Source: Blastomussa wellsi (Eukaryota > Cnidaria > Anthozoa > Scleractinia > Plerogyridae). From it: 64,000 bases of DNA. The stretch lies in assembly GCA_947652115.1 (NCBI GenBank), contig OX393570.1, positions 9,662,002 through 9,726,001 of the forward strand, given 5' to 3'. This document shows, in pieces, positions 1-9,567 of this stretch (the stretch's first letter is position 1; every line of letters begins with the position of its first letter). A program made the position numbers and the translations under genes. Under the pieces are notes generated by a model that had not been told where the DNA came from, did no database searches, and saw nothing but the letters and a program-made list of their open reading frames with translations.

Positions 1-1257
1 ATTTAGACGTCGAATTATAACACGAATTCAATTTCTTACCCAGGCTTTCATACCCGAGCCTTCAGGACTGGTAACCAGCGGTGACGATACCGCCCATGGG
101 CCGGTTTTTCCCCGCTCACGGCAATTGATGCGAAAATGTCGCGGCGAGACGAGCTTTGCTCACAAAAAATCGATGTTGTTGCTCACCAAACTTTGTAAAT
201 GAAAGGAAAAATTAGCAGTGGAAACGAAGGCCTTGAAGTCCTCTAAAAGGCGAATATTCATTTTCTTTATTACAGAATCAAGTTGTAGTTCACGGCCGTT
301 TGTCGATCGTTGTTTGTTCATTCGCACTGATTTTCATGCCAGTTGTAATTCTCTGCAAGTTGCCGGCTTTCTATGCTACATTTTGTCAAAACCGAAAACC
401 ATTTTGTACCATTCAAGAAGAGGAGGTGTCTTAATAAAAAACAGTGAAATTAATCTTCGCAGTATATTTTGCCGTACACAGGCGGCCATAAACTTACTAC
501 AAACGTACAGGAAGTTCGCTGAGTTTCTCTTTCTCTGTCTATCGAAATAAATGCTGTTAGAATCAAAGAAATGAGTATAAATTCGTTAAATGCATATGTC
601 TGTAGCTGGAAAATGTGTCTTGAAGCGCTTTTCATTCAGATAACGAGGCTTGAAAAATGTCGACACAAGCTGCAATCGATTTTCAGTTCAAAGTATTTCC
701 ATGGATAAGACTTATTTTTATCCAGGTTTTATGATCTAATCTGTTTTGGTGCTACAATTGTGCTTTTTAATTCTTCTTTTTTTATTGATGAAGTTTCGGC
801 TAGTATGGTTCATTGTAGTAAAATCATTCTTGGCAGTGCAAACAAAATGATTTTCGCCGATCGGCTCAACTGGATGCGCGCGTAAACAAAGATTTTCAAA
901 CACTTGCCCCAAAAAATTAAAGTAGGGGAAAAATAAATAAGTTATTTACCTCGGGCAGCATTTTCAAGACCTCGGTCACAGTTTTTCACTATACGGACCT
1001 CCCAGCCGGCAAATAACATATATGTACTTTGCATTCCTCTGGCAAATTGTGCACGCGTACGGCAACTTTTCCTTCCACAAAGAAAAGCGGGAAAGGCGCG
1101 GGAAAATGTGAGAACGAAGGAACTGTTTGCGCATGCGACATGAACGAAACGTACCACGGTCTCAAAGGATATACATTATATATGCATTTTGATAATGTAT
1201 GCATTTAATTCGATGCGTCTGTTGTGCGACGTCTAAATTGAATACGCACTATGGCAA

Positions 1258-1377
1258 TTGTATCCGTCCTAGCCACTCGGATACAACGTCTTGGACGAAT
1301 GCAACTCGATTGATATGTCGCGCAATCGTCGAATTTCTCCTTGAATTAAATTCATCTGAATTCGACGATTGTGCAAC
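1258..1377. repeat. Two adjacent hairpins
   Basis: The first hairpin has a perfect 9-bp stem, TTGTATCCG at 1258-1266 and CGGATACAA at 1278-1286. The second has arms of about 19 nt (GCGCAATCGTCGAATT near 1320-1335 and its near complement near 1359-1376) around a 25-nt AT-rich loop. They may be remnants of a foldback DNA transposon. Confidence 0.4.
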
Positions 1378-1393
1378 GTATAAACAGGGCCTA

Positions 1394-1488
1394 AGGTATC
1401 GATGCTTTAACACAGATCTGAGGTGTAAATGTTATGCCACAGATCTGAGATATCGATGTCATACCACACTGATCTGAGGTATAGAATG
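1394..1488. repeat. Short tandem repeat, about 27-29 bp, three units
   Basis: Three imperfect units (1394-1420, 1421-1447, 1448-1476) each end in CAGATCTG or TGATCTG, followed by a partial fourth. The units diverge at several positions, so the array is not new. Confidence 0.6.
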
Positions 1489-2988
1489 AACCAGGAACTT
1501 GCCTCTCACACTGAAACAGAACTGCATTAACGCATGTGTTGACAGAGCTGTTAAGAGTGATATGTAGTTTAACAATCTTTGTATGGGTTTTTGAAGAGCA
1601 GATTGTTTCTGATTTGTGGTACAATTTCTAAACGTATGATTTGTGACAAAATTAGTTAATACGTACCCTTTTTACAGTCTTCTCCCTGAAAGAATCGTCC
1701 ACATTCCTTGGTTTCTTCTTTTGGTTTAATAAATTCACCTGTTACTACTTGACTGACTGGAAGGTCTCCAATTTTTTTTATCTTTAGATGCCTCTGATAG
1801 CAAAGCCTCTACTTCACTTTGGCCAAGAGAGCCATTAAATTTCAGTACCACGTCAGTAATAACACTTCCCTCTCTATACCGTAATAACAACAAATAATAA
1901 ACAAGGTGAGTAGGTACATGTACAAAACAATTCTAACGCATTGTTTTGAAACGGTCTGGGTTAAACGGTCTACCTTTCATGGGTTGAATTAAATACACAG
2001 GCTAGGTCAACCGAGCTTAACCAGTCAAGTTACATGACAAATTTAATTCAGTGAAGACAAAAAGCAATAATTTTAGAGCATCTTTCAGCCATTAGTGTTC
2101 ATCCGTGAAATGTGATGAATTTAAGGTGGCCGATATAGTTTTCGCACACGCTCGGCAGTCGTTGGTGCTGTGCGAGGCAGCGCGCACACAAGGTTAAGGC
2201 AACAACAAACATGGAGCCGAGTGATGAGTTTTTTGTTCTAAGGTGGTTTTATATTAGGCATTTTTCTTCTTAAAAAGATAGCAAGTTGTAAACTTAAGTC
2301 TTGTTAGAATGGCACGTTTGTCGTCCCACTTTGATGGAAGTCTGCAAGGAAAATATTGTCGCCGAGGAGACAAGACGGAATCCATCAGGAAGTCGAGTAA
2401 TATTTATTTAAGTTGGACAAAAGTCGAACTTACCAGAATAATTAGATCATATTGCGTTATTTTCTACCCTTAATAAAAGGTAAAGATGTAAGTAATTATC
2501 AGTGATAACACCGACAACGATTTCTTATCAAAGCCCCAGAAAATGAATTTTAAAGATCACAAGCTGCAGGGAAAATCTTACGCGAAGCCATTTTGTAAAA
2601 CCGTTTTTAAGCAATTCAGTGGAATTAGTTGATTTTCGAAATTTGTTTTCGACGTTTGTTGATGTTAGAAAAGATTTCTCTTGATAAGATATTTGAAGCA
2701 GTAACACAAAAGCTTGCAATGAGGTGTAAATTATTTTGGCACATAATTTTGTCCAATGAATAGTGGAAGTCCTGGCGGATTCTGTCATAACAAGCTTGGA
2801 AGGAATTTTCCTACAGGAGTCGCTTTAGAGCAAGATATTGAATGCTTGATTCACTGATCCAAAGTGACACGAAACCAGACAAAACCGCTGCCGTTTCGAA
2901 AGTAAAACTACGTAATAAATGCGTTACGCTTCAAGGATGGATCCAAATGGTAGTAAAATTTGATGGATCAGTACTACAAAACCAGTTG

Positions 2989-3152
2989 AGTAGTATATCC
3001 TGAGGAAAACCAATACCACCTCGTCGTGCACCGATTGTCACAACTTCGCCGAAGTGGAACAAGCTCGCCTTTTGCTCGCTTATTCCACTTCGGCGAAGTT
3101 GTGACAACGGTGCACTCCTCGGTAGTATTGGTTTTCCTCAGGATATACTACT
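2989..3152. repeat. Left terminal 164-bp palindrome of the outer Polinton
   Basis: The segment starts AGTAGTATATCCTGAGG and ends CCTCAGGATATACTACT. Long inner arms (GTCACAACTTCGCCGAAG and its complement) surround a loop of about 23 nt. The two arms differ at a few positions, which fixes the orientation, and the right-end copy is its reverse complement. A foldback this long can form a cruciform or a hairpin terminus. Confidence 0.9.
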
Positions 3153-3219
3153 TGGCAGAAGAACATTGACACGTTCACCAATTAGATAGAAGTGGCGGAG
3201 ACCAAAATGGCACAAAAAT
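3153..3219. repeat. Outer inverted repeat, continuation after the left palindrome
   Basis: The sequence from the palindrome to the ATG of the Cys-rich gene (3207) matches the reverse complement of about 41564-41620. The right copy then skips roughly 360 bp and resumes matching the block at 21581-21711. The right repeat has therefore lost most of the Cys-rich gene. Confidence 0.75.
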
Positions 3220-3304
3220 GCGGAGGAAACAACTGCGAGTGGTTGCTTCGAAACCGGGCAAAGAACTGCAACAAAAAGAACCCCGGACAATTTTGCTATC
3301 AGCA
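3207..3304 (+). pseudogene. Cys-rich zinc-ribbon-like protein, 5' part, split by the inner Polinton
   Basis: An ATG at 3207 opens a reading frame with Cys pairs that runs into the target duplication of the inner Polinton at 3299-3304. The frame resumes exactly at 21437 and ends at 21644. The two parts total 306 nt, so the insertion hit an otherwise intact 101-codon ORF. The full product would contain several CxxC or CxxxC pairs and a basic C-terminus, suggesting a small zinc-binding protein of unknown role. It lies inside the left inverted repeat of the outer element. Confidence 0.75.
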
Positions 3305-3390
3305 AGTAGTATAGAAGATGGGTGATCTGGCACATTATTCAAACAGTTGATTTTGTGCTAATTTTTTCCGCTGATTTTGTGCTAATTTTT
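3305..3390. repeat. Left inverted terminal repeat of the inner Polinton
   Basis: 86 bp, identical to the reverse complement of 21345-21430. It includes the first copies of a 24-bp unit that expands into the adjacent minisatellite. Confidence 0.97.
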
Positions 3391-3690
3391 CCCACCATAT
3401 GATTTTGTGCTAATTTTTTCCAGCTGATTTTTGTGCTAATAATTTCATCCTGTTTTTATGCTAATAATTTTATCCTGATTTTGTGCTAATTTTTTCAGCT
3501 GGTTTTTGTGCTAATTTTTTCCACTGATTTTGTGCTAATTTTTTCCACTGATTTTGTGCTAATTTTTTCAGCTGGTTTTTGTGCTAATTTTTTCCACTGA
3601 TTTTGTGCTAATTTTTTCAGCTGGTTTTTGTGCTAATTTTTTCCACTGATTTTGTGCTAATTTTCCGCCAGCTGATTTTGTTCTCACTTT
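3345..3690. repeat. Subterminal minisatellite, about 24-25 bp, 13-14 units
   Basis: Units of the form GATTTTGTGCTAATTTTTTC plus CACT or AGCT repeat from the inverted repeat to about 3690. Two unit types alternate over the middle of the array. The right end of the element has only the two units inside its inverted repeat, so the array grew at the left end only. Confidence 0.92.
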
Positions 3691-3921
3691 TTTGACTGTA
3701 TTATCAAACTGAAATCTCACTATTGAATCTCATTACTGGATATTAGTCCTGTTGTTAAAACTGGGGAATTGAATGATATTATCTACATGAAGTGTAGATA
3801 ATGTTCCATTATAAATTGAATTATATATAATACTGAAATCCAGTATTAAATTTCAGTATTATATATAAGTATTAAATTTTAGTATTGGAATTAAATGATG
3901 AAAATTATTAGAATTATTGTT
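3691..3921. other. Non-coding AT-rich spacer
   Basis: No ORF. It contains several short inverted and direct repeats of the type AATTTAGTATTGGAAT and TATATATAATACTG, between the minisatellite and the 3' end of the zinc-finger gene. It may hold that gene's 3' end signals; nothing more specific is visible. Confidence 0.5.
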
Positions 3922-4236
3922 TTATATCATTTGTTCTGATATCATATCAAATGTCTTATTATATCTTAGATAAGATTGTCTTACTTCTCTTTGTACATCT
4001 TTTATTGATCTATTTCTAATGTCATCATCACTTTCATCTATTCCATGATAATCATTATATTTATGTATCTTTGAAATTCTATCACGAATAAATGTACCTA
4101 AAAGGTCTTTCCATAATTCATCTTTTTTTATTTCATTATCTATATGTTGATGTGTATTTAAATGACTTTTTTTACTATTTAATTTATAATCTTTATTACA
4201 AATTTCACATGTCCAATATTCAACAGTTTTTTCCAT
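3922..4236 (-). CDS. Small C2H2 zinc-finger protein
   Basis: 104 codons from an ATG at 4236. Residues 9-31 form a single C2H2-type finger (C-x2-C ... H-x3-H). The rest is charged and helical, with a central LLGTFIRDRISKIHKYNDYHG segment. Its left-end position and an upstream ACTTAAAGATTTG box (4269-4257), shared with the VLTF3-like, Bro-N and polymerase genes, suggest a DNA-binding regulator expressed with the early class. Target and exact role are unknown. Confidence 0.75.
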   Translation of the reverse strand: MEKTVEYWTCEICNKDYKLNSKKSHLNTHQHIDNEIKKDELWKDLLGTFIRDRISKIHKYNDYHGIDESDDDIRNRSIKDVQREVRQSYLRYNKTFDMISEQMI

Positions 4237-4313
4237 TCTATATTATAATAACACATCAAATCTTTAAGTCCCTTTAAGGATATAAAGATTTAGTATGTTA
4301 TTATAATAATAAG
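4237..4313. promoter_or_regulatory. Divergent early-type promoter pair
   Basis: Between two divergent ATGs. The minus-strand half has ACTTAAAGATTTG at 4269-4257, 20 nt before the ATG at 4236. The plus-strand half has the variant ATATAAAGATTTA at 4280-4292, 21 nt before the ATG at 4314. Each is followed by a TGTTATTATAATA stretch. The halves form an imperfect inverted repeat. Confidence 0.7.
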
Positions 4314-4925
4314 ATGTATTGTAACCCTATAATTCATAATGAACTAAGCAAAACTGAAGTTATGTGTCCTTTTTGTGATAAACATTTAACATATAATAAC
4401 ATAGAAAATGAAAAATGTTGTGATAATCAAAATGTCATTAATTTAAATGGAATGAATACATGTATAAGTTGTGGTTTAGTTGATGGTTATAACTTCACAA
4501 TGGATAAGTTTAATTTATATGAAAATATGTATAAAATAAAAAGGAAATCTATATATCATCGCAAATACCATATTGAGAATGTGATTAATAAATTAGATTT
4601 TAATAATAATGTTCAATTAACTTATAATCAAAGGGAACGGATTTATAAAGCATTCAATGAGATTGACAATGTTATAAATTTAGTTGATAATAATCGTAAA
4701 CGAATTATCAATATTAAATTTATAATCATAGAACTGTTTAAGATGATGAATATTTATTATAAAGATATCACTTCAACAAAATCAAAAAAGACACTGGCAT
4801 CTTATAATAAATATTGGAATGATATAATGAATCTGATTGGTGATAAAATTAAATCTATTCTTCAGGACAAAATATCTGATCATATTTTTTATAAAATTTA
4901 TCAACAACAGGTCCAATATCAATAA
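4314..4925 (+). CDS. VLTF3-like late transcription factor
   Basis: 203 codons. The N-terminus holds a zinc ribbon (CPFC ... CISC, residues 18-53). A family-typical region YHRKYHIENVINKL follows, then a helical domain with NQRERIYKAF, NRKRIINIKFIII and SKKTLASYNKYW motifs. This arrangement matches the poxvirus late transcription factor 3 family, found in nucleocytoplasmic large DNA viruses and some related elements. There it activates late viral promoters. In this element it could recognise the TATATA-ATG motifs of the structural genes, which is inference. The first 110 bp are also present as a diverged duplicate near the right end (about 21060-21170). Confidence 0.72.
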   Translation: MYCNPIIHNELSKTEVMCPFCDKHLTYNNIENEKCCDNQNVINLNGMNTCISCGLVDGYNFTMDKFNLYENMYKIKRKSIYHRKYHIENVINKLDFNNNVQLTYNQRERIYKAFNEIDNVINLVDNNRKRIINIKFIIIELFKMMNIYYKDITSTKSKKTLASYNKYWNDIMNLIGDKIKSILQDKISDHIFYKIYQQQVQYQ

Positions 4926-5229
4926 CATAACTATCAATATTATTCATTGAATTAATTAAACATTCTCTGTCAAATTCACCTAATCTCATTGCATATTTTA
5001 AACTAACACCACCTGTTGCTAAAGAAGAGGCTATACCTCCAGAAGCAAAGATGATAGACAGTGAGTTACCCAACAATTTCCATTTTTTAAAGTGTTTTAC
5101 AGCTTGTTTATATACCCAACACTTTCTATGATATGTGTGGTAGTATGATTTTAATTCCTTTATCTGATCTTCTGTCAGTTTGTTTGATATGTGATTCCAG
5201 TTAAATATGCTTTTACGTTGATCTTTCAT
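4855..5229 (-). CDS. Small membrane-active Polinton protein
   Basis: The true ATG is probably at 5229 (a TTG two codons upstream also opens the frame), giving 124 codons. A basic, Tyr/His-rich N-terminal part leads into a hydrophobic Gly/Ser/Ala-rich stretch (LSIIFASGGIASSLATGG, about residues 56-75). The C-terminus is acidic and helical. It resembles the outer element's hydrophobic protein (22226-22681) in its GGIASS-type core. Its last 71 bp overlap the VLTF3-like gene's 3' end on the opposite strand. An AT-rich TTGTAT directly before the ATG matches the late-type promoters. Function unknown. Confidence 0.6.
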   Translation of the reverse strand: MKDQRKSIFNWNHISNKLTEDQIKELKSYYHTYHRKCWVYKQAVKHFKKWKLLGNSLSIIFASGGIASSLATGGVSLKYAMRLGEFDRECLINSMNNIDSYVIDIGPVVDKFYKKYDQIFCPEE

Positions 5230-5279
5230 ATACAATATATTATATTTTTTTCCATCATATAATATATTATTCCATCATA

Positions 5280-5405
5280 TTATATATTATCTATACTTCC
5301 ATCAATTTGTTTAATAACATCCTCAACTTCATCCATTGTTTTTCTGCAGCAAAGAATGAAGTCTTTTACTTTCTTCAACCAAATTCTTATATTTTCAGTG
5401 TTCAT
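5280..5405 (-). CDS. Possible 41-residue protein
   Basis: A short ORF (MNTENIRIWLKKVKDF...) preceded by GATAT directly before the ATG, in line with the other late-type genes. It has two adjacent Cys and a helical acidic tail. It fills the gap between 5229 and 5417 on the same strand as its neighbours. No homology recognised; it could be spurious. Confidence 0.35.
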   Translation of the reverse strand: MNTENIRIWLKKVKDFILCCRKTMDEVEDVIKQIDGSIDNI

Positions 5406-5416
5406 ATATCAATTGA

Positions 5417-7720
5417 TTATATAAAATACGTTCCTCTTTGTTTTTCAAGAAATAATATTTTATGAAATTCTATCCCATTTAGATCATAAAAATTTTTAGA
5501 ATAGCCGATTCTTTGGATATAATATGGCAGTTCGATCAATATTCGATTTGCTTGGAAACTATGCACTCCAGTAATTGTTTCAGTAATATGAAACGTGCCG
5601 CTACATAGTCCGATTTTATAGGTGTCTTCTGTTTTACAAAACCATAACATTAAATGTTTGTCTTGATATGAGGATGTGAACGTTTCTTTTGTTGAATCTG
5701 CTGCGCTTTTTATCATAGTAAAATCATTATTTTTTATTTCAAGATACGGAGGGAAATACACGATAAAATTAGGATTTACGTTGTTACCAAACCCGAGTTT
5801 ATAAATTCCTGTGAAAGATGTATCATGCTTGAATGATATGAACATTGTAAAATCCTGGTCTTCATCAATTATATCATCAAGAAGAATATAGCTCCCTTTA
5901 ATGTCTAAACCATTTTTAATATCATAATCGGCAAGAAATTTCTCATGTTTCAAGATTAATGATAAATTAATCTTTTCAATAACAGCACCATACGAGGATC
6001 TCATATTGTATTTACTTGGATCGAGAATGTTAAAATAATACTCAAATATTTGTTCGTAATAGCTTTTTTTCTGTTTTTCATTGATTAAATCATTCAATTT
6101 TGTTTCAAGACTCAAACAGTATGCAACAAGTTGTTTATAATTAACAGCTCCAGAATCCACAGTATCTTCTTTAATCCCCATCATTGCTTTACCACCCATA
6201 TCAATGACTTCATTCATTACAATCTTACCATCACCAACAGTCCATAAAGCATCATAAATACTTGGTGCTACATTTGATTGAATCCCTTTAACACCATAAA
6301 ATAGTATGTATGTCTGAAGTTTTGCAGGATATAACACCCCTGCTTTCATTTTCATAATAACATCAATATATAAATAGTTGTTTCCAATATTTTGTGTTTT
6401 AGTGAACTGAACAATCAATCTGACATAATTATTAAAGACCTTTTTTAAAACATTATGAATCGTTTCAATGGAACTAACGCCGTTGATAGATATAGTATCC
6501 CGATCGACACTGTTATCAGTCCAAATAAGTTCAAAAGCCATTGTGTAATCACTATTAGGTAAAACATATAGATTAACCGCTATTCTCGAACTATAATATC
6601 CTTTATTCGAGTCCAAAAGTAGTTTTGTGTCAACAGCATTTTTATTTATTGAATGAGGGCTTGATTGCACAGTCACCACATCTCCAAATTCAACATCATC
6701 TTCTTCAGTTAATTGTCCACCAGGATTATCCATAATATATTTGAAAACATTTAATCTGTTGGAAGCAGTTACATGTGATTGACCCACATGCTCTTCCATA
6801 TACTTTTTAGTGGTTAAATCATTATCATTTGTTGGATTTGCTGAATTGATTATTTTATGAGTATTATTAAAGTTTATATTACCAGTCATATTTCCACCTG
6901 AGAGGTTGAGTTTTACTGCAACTTGATTATCAACATACGATTTATTAGCACCATGACGTGCAGCAGAAGGATTAGACATACCAACAACTTTATTATTGTT
7001 CATGTCTAATACCCCCAAAATATCAAGAGTGCCATTGATGGAATCACCTGATTTGCTTACCTTTGTATTTAGTTGAGTGTCTATCCATTTTTTAGTAGCA
7101 GCGTCTTGATCATCAAAGGGATCTTTTAGGTTTATTATCTTTTTTTGGTTCATGTCAATATCTCCAAGCATCTTATTCTCACCGAGAACTGACAATGAGA
7201 TCAAATCAACATACGCTTTATTTGCTACTTGTAAATTTGTGGAAGGAGTACTGACATTGTTTATGTGTTTGTTGTTCATGTTAAGATCACCAGTCATTTG
7301 TTTTGATCCATCAAGAGGTAATAAACTACTACTGGTCAGGTCGACATATTTTTTGCTCACCAAATCATTATCTCCAAAAAGCCCATCATGATATGGTTCT
7401 GTGTTTCTAATAACATATTGATTTAAATCAAAATAATTACCATCTTTACCTTTTTTGAGGAATTTACTATTGAGATATTCTTTATTAACACCTGACTTCA
7501 AATCTGTTACATAGTGATCATAGCTATCATCCTCAGCAACATCTGGAGGGCATTCAAGATTCCTTATTAGTTTATGATTGAGATCATAGTTGCCATTATC
7601 TGTTAGTTTATATCCAATTCCATTTTCACCTGCTGGTCCTGCTGGTCCTCTTTTACCATCAGAAACTTGAATATGCCCAACATGATCAATGTATTTATTC
7701 ACATCATTTATAACACCCAT
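5417..7720 (-). CDS. Fiber-like protein with collagen and phage-tail-fiber-type repeats
   Basis: 767 codons from an ATG at 7720. Residues 22-35 are a short collagen-like Gly-X-Y run (GKRGPAGPAGENG). Residues 45-320 hold about seven repeats of the form D-hxxN-K-hhN-h-xxPxxxxDhxxKxYhD, as seen in bacteriophage tail fibers and other trimeric fibers. The remaining 440 residues are beta-rich, with a C-terminal half resembling a concanavalin/LamG-like sandwich. Trimeric shaft plus globular head is the usual layout of capsid-vertex fibers, so a host-recognition role is plausible. It lies next to the packaging ATPase on the same strand and has a TATATA motif before the ATG. Confidence 0.72.
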   Translation of the reverse strand: MGVINDVNKYIDHVGHIQVSDGKRGPAGPAGENGIGYKLTDNGNYDLNHKLIRNLECPPDVAEDDSYDHYVTDLKSGVNKEYLNSKFLKKGKDGNYFDLNQYVIRNTEPYHDGLFGDNDLVSKKYVDLTSSSLLPLDGSKQMTGDLNMNNKHINNVSTPSTNLQVANKAYVDLISLSVLGENKMLGDIDMNQKKIINLKDPFDDQDAATKKWIDTQLNTKVSKSGDSINGTLDILGVLDMNNNKVVGMSNPSAARHGANKSYVDNQVAVKLNLSGGNMTGNINFNNTHKIINSANPTNDNDLTTKKYMEEHVGQSHVTASNRLNVFKYIMDNPGGQLTEEDDVEFGDVVTVQSSPHSINKNAVDTKLLLDSNKGYYSSRIAVNLYVLPNSDYTMAFELIWTDNSVDRDTISINGVSSIETIHNVLKKVFNNYVRLIVQFTKTQNIGNNYLYIDVIMKMKAGVLYPAKLQTYILFYGVKGIQSNVAPSIYDALWTVGDGKIVMNEVIDMGGKAMMGIKEDTVDSGAVNYKQLVAYCLSLETKLNDLINEKQKKSYYEQIFEYYFNILDPSKYNMRSSYGAVIEKINLSLILKHEKFLADYDIKNGLDIKGSYILLDDIIDEDQDFTMFISFKHDTSFTGIYKLGFGNNVNPNFIVYFPPYLEIKNNDFTMIKSAADSTKETFTSSYQDKHLMLWFCKTEDTYKIGLCSGTFHITETITGVHSFQANRILIELPYYIQRIGYSKNFYDLNGIEFHKILFLEKQRGTYFI

Positions 7721-7732
7721 GTATATATTAAT
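7721..7732 (-). promoter_or_regulatory. Late-type promoter motif of the fiber gene
   Basis: ATTAATATATAC immediately precedes the ATG at 7720 on the minus strand, like the other structural genes of this element. Confidence 0.55.
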
Positions 7733-7735
7733 GGT

Positions 7736-8377
7736 TTAGATATTTCCATAAAAGTTTCTCTTAACTGTTTTCATCGGTTTGTCTACATAACAGAAAGAAT
7801 ATGGTTTATTTGTTGCTTTAACATACTGTTCTTTATCAATTCCCAGTTCTTGAGATATCAAATTCCTTTCTCTTGAAGATGGAAAATCATATAGACAAAA
7901 ATGACTGCAATTTAATCTGATTGCTTTTGGACATCCGTAAAAGGATTGAGTTAGATATATTACAGAGCAGTTTTTGTGGCGTCCTTGAATGAAGTAGTCT
8001 ATCAGAGGTTTTTGCATCTTTTCACATACATAATCATCAAATATCACAACTCTTTGCATATCAGTATCTTTAAGTTGGTCGACTGATGTGATTTCATCAT
8101 TACTTGCAATCAAAACTGGGTATCCAACCTGTTCACTTATTCCATTCATCTTATCAATTAAATTTGTATACTTGTCTTGATCAAGATTTTTAGCATAAAG
8201 ATGGATCTGATCATAATAGATTAATGGATATTGTAAAATATGACTTAAAAGATTGGTCTTACCAGATCCAGAATTCCCAGCCAACAACATCCGAAATGTA
8301 TTTTTAGGCATGTATGAATACAATCGTTTGAAACCATTATTTGATTTCTCACAACTATCATAGTTAGGTATTTCCAT
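7736..8377 (-). CDS. Genome-packaging ATPase (A32/FtsK-HerA superfamily)
   Basis: 213 codons from an ATG at 8377 (TTG-TAT-ATG, so the upstream TTG is not the start). Walker A is LLAGNSGSGKTNLL at about residues 27-40, Walker B is VVIFDDYVCE near residue 106, and the sensor-like segment is CSVIYLTQSFYGCPK. This is the typical size and motif order for the Polinton ATPase that pumps DNA into the prohead. It is divergent from the gene at 8440 and separated from it by only 62 bp. Confidence 0.92.
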   Translation of the reverse strand: MEIPNYDSCEKSNNGFKRLYSYMPKNTFRMLLAGNSGSGKTNLLSHILQYPLIYYDQIHLYAKNLDQDKYTNLIDKMNGISEQVGYPVLIASNDEITSVDQLKDTDMQRVVIFDDYVCEKMQKPLIDYFIQGRHKNCSVIYLTQSFYGCPKAIRLNCSHFCLYDFPSSRERNLISQELGIDKEQYVKATNKPYSFCYVDKPMKTVKRNFYGNI

Positions 8378-8439
8378 ATACAATTAGTTACATAAATTTA
8401 GATAAGTTGAGATAAGTTTTTTTATCTAATAATATATAT
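8378..8439. promoter_or_regulatory. Divergent late-type promoters
   Basis: On the minus side TTGTAT abuts the ATG at 8377. On the plus side TCTAATAATATATAT runs into the ATG at 8440. The 62-bp gap is AT-rich and leaves almost no 5' UTR. Confidence 0.6.
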
Positions 8440-9561
8440 ATGGATGTTGAACGAATGAAAAAGCTTCTGAAGAGTGGAATAGAAGCTGGAAATAAGGTAA
8501 AAGAAGTCCGTGAAGTTGTCAAGACTTATACTACACAAAAACAGGATATGTATGATGATACAGCAGAAATATTAAAACCTTCTATTGATGCCCAGGAAAA
8601 AGTCAAGGAAACAATTGATAAAAAACAGGATGAGATTATTAAACAATTACAAGAAAACCAAAAAGCTTTAACAGAAGGAATTAGTGATATGAAAGAATCA
8701 AATACGAGAGCTATCATATTTGAAGATGAACTCCCCAAAGCAATTAAAGATACAAAAACGACATCATTTTATCAATCAGATATTGATAAGGGTTTTACTT
8801 TAGATGAAATTCAAAAACTGATGGCGAATGACTTATCACCTCCTTCACAAATATTAAAATTACACATTGATAAATTAATCAACATAGACGAATATGAACA
8901 AAATATTGGAGAAATTATCAAAAAACTAGGAAGACAAAAAGGAGCTTTGTCAAAAAACAAACAGATGAAAGAAAAATATAAAACACAAATTGATTCATTG
9001 ACTGGAGAAATTAAATTGTTACAAAAATACAAAAAAAGAATAGGAATTTTAGAAGAAGGTGGAAAAACAGTTGGAGAAGGTATATATACACAGAAAAAGA
9101 GAAACGCTTATAAGGTATCACAGAGAGGTCAGTATGGTGGTCTAGTTATTGATCTTCCAAGACTATATGGACAATTGAAAGTTATCGCTCATAAAAATGG
9201 CCAAAAGGTCTACGACAAACAAGCTGATTTTGACACACTTGATCTTCTGACAAAACGATTTAACAACAAAAAGAATTACTCAAAACTGGCAAGAACTGTA
9301 TTCAATGACCTTAATAGACTGAGTGGAATACCAATACATAGAACATCTAAAAAGTATTCAAAAATTGGCAGTGGTGTAATATACTATAATAATCCAAAAG
9401 ATTTGCTTTCACGATTGGAGCTTCTTGGGGGTTCAATGTCTGCTGGAAACAGTAGTAATGATGTCAGAGAAGAGTTTGTGAAAATTGTACATCAGTTGAA
9501 TAAATTGAATATCATTGACAACAAACAAATGAGTGATCTCATGAAGGAATATCTAATCTAG
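8440..9561 (+). CDS. Conserved coiled-coil Polinton protein, probable virion or scaffold component
   Basis: 373 codons. Residues 1-95 are a Lys/Glu-rich coiled coil, and a second coiled-coil region covers about 155-205. The C-terminal 160 residues are globular and carry the conserved stretch LPRLYGQLKVIAHKNGQ followed by TKRFNNKKNYSKLARTVFNDLN. I know this C-terminal region from cnidarian Polintons, where the gene also stands just before the penton gene. No enzymatic motif is visible. The position in the structural cluster supports a scaffold or core protein, but the function is unproven. Confidence 0.65.
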   Translation: MDVERMKKLLKSGIEAGNKVKEVREVVKTYTTQKQDMYDDTAEILKPSIDAQEKVKETIDKKQDEIIKQLQENQKALTEGISDMKESNTRAIIFEDELPKAIKDTKTTSFYQSDIDKGFTLDEIQKLMANDLSPPSQILKLHIDKLINIDEYEQNIGEIIKKLGRQKGALSKNKQMKEKYKTQIDSLTGEIKLLQKYKKRIGILEEGGKTVGEGIYTQKKRNAYKVSQRGQYGGLVIDLPRLYGQLKVIAHKNGQKVYDKQADFDTLDLLTKRFNNKKNYSKLARTVFNDLNRLSGIPIHRTSKKYSKIGSGVIYYNNPKDLLSRLELLGGSMSAGNSSNDVREEFVKIVHQLNKLNIIDNKQMSDLMKEYLI

Positions 9562-9567
9562 TAATAT
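9560..9567 (+). promoter_or_regulatory. Late-type motif of the penton gene
   Basis: AGTAATAT directly before the ATG at 9568, overlapping the stop codon of the preceding gene. Confidence 0.5.

Larger units (their letters stand above)
1..2988. other. Host flank, no supportable gene
   Basis: I find no ORF with recognisable domains and no convincing splice-bounded exon. The short ORFs are low-complexity or have no family resemblance. The segment holds two small hairpins and a short tandem repeat, listed separately. It is probably intergenic or intronic host DNA, since the Ig gene to the right is on the minus strand and its 3' part could lie in this direction. Confidence 0.5.

Noticed and set aside
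8526..9032. Minus-strand ORFs opposite the coiled-coil gene
   Set aside because: Antisense shadows of a Lys/Glu-rich coding region, with no family similarity.
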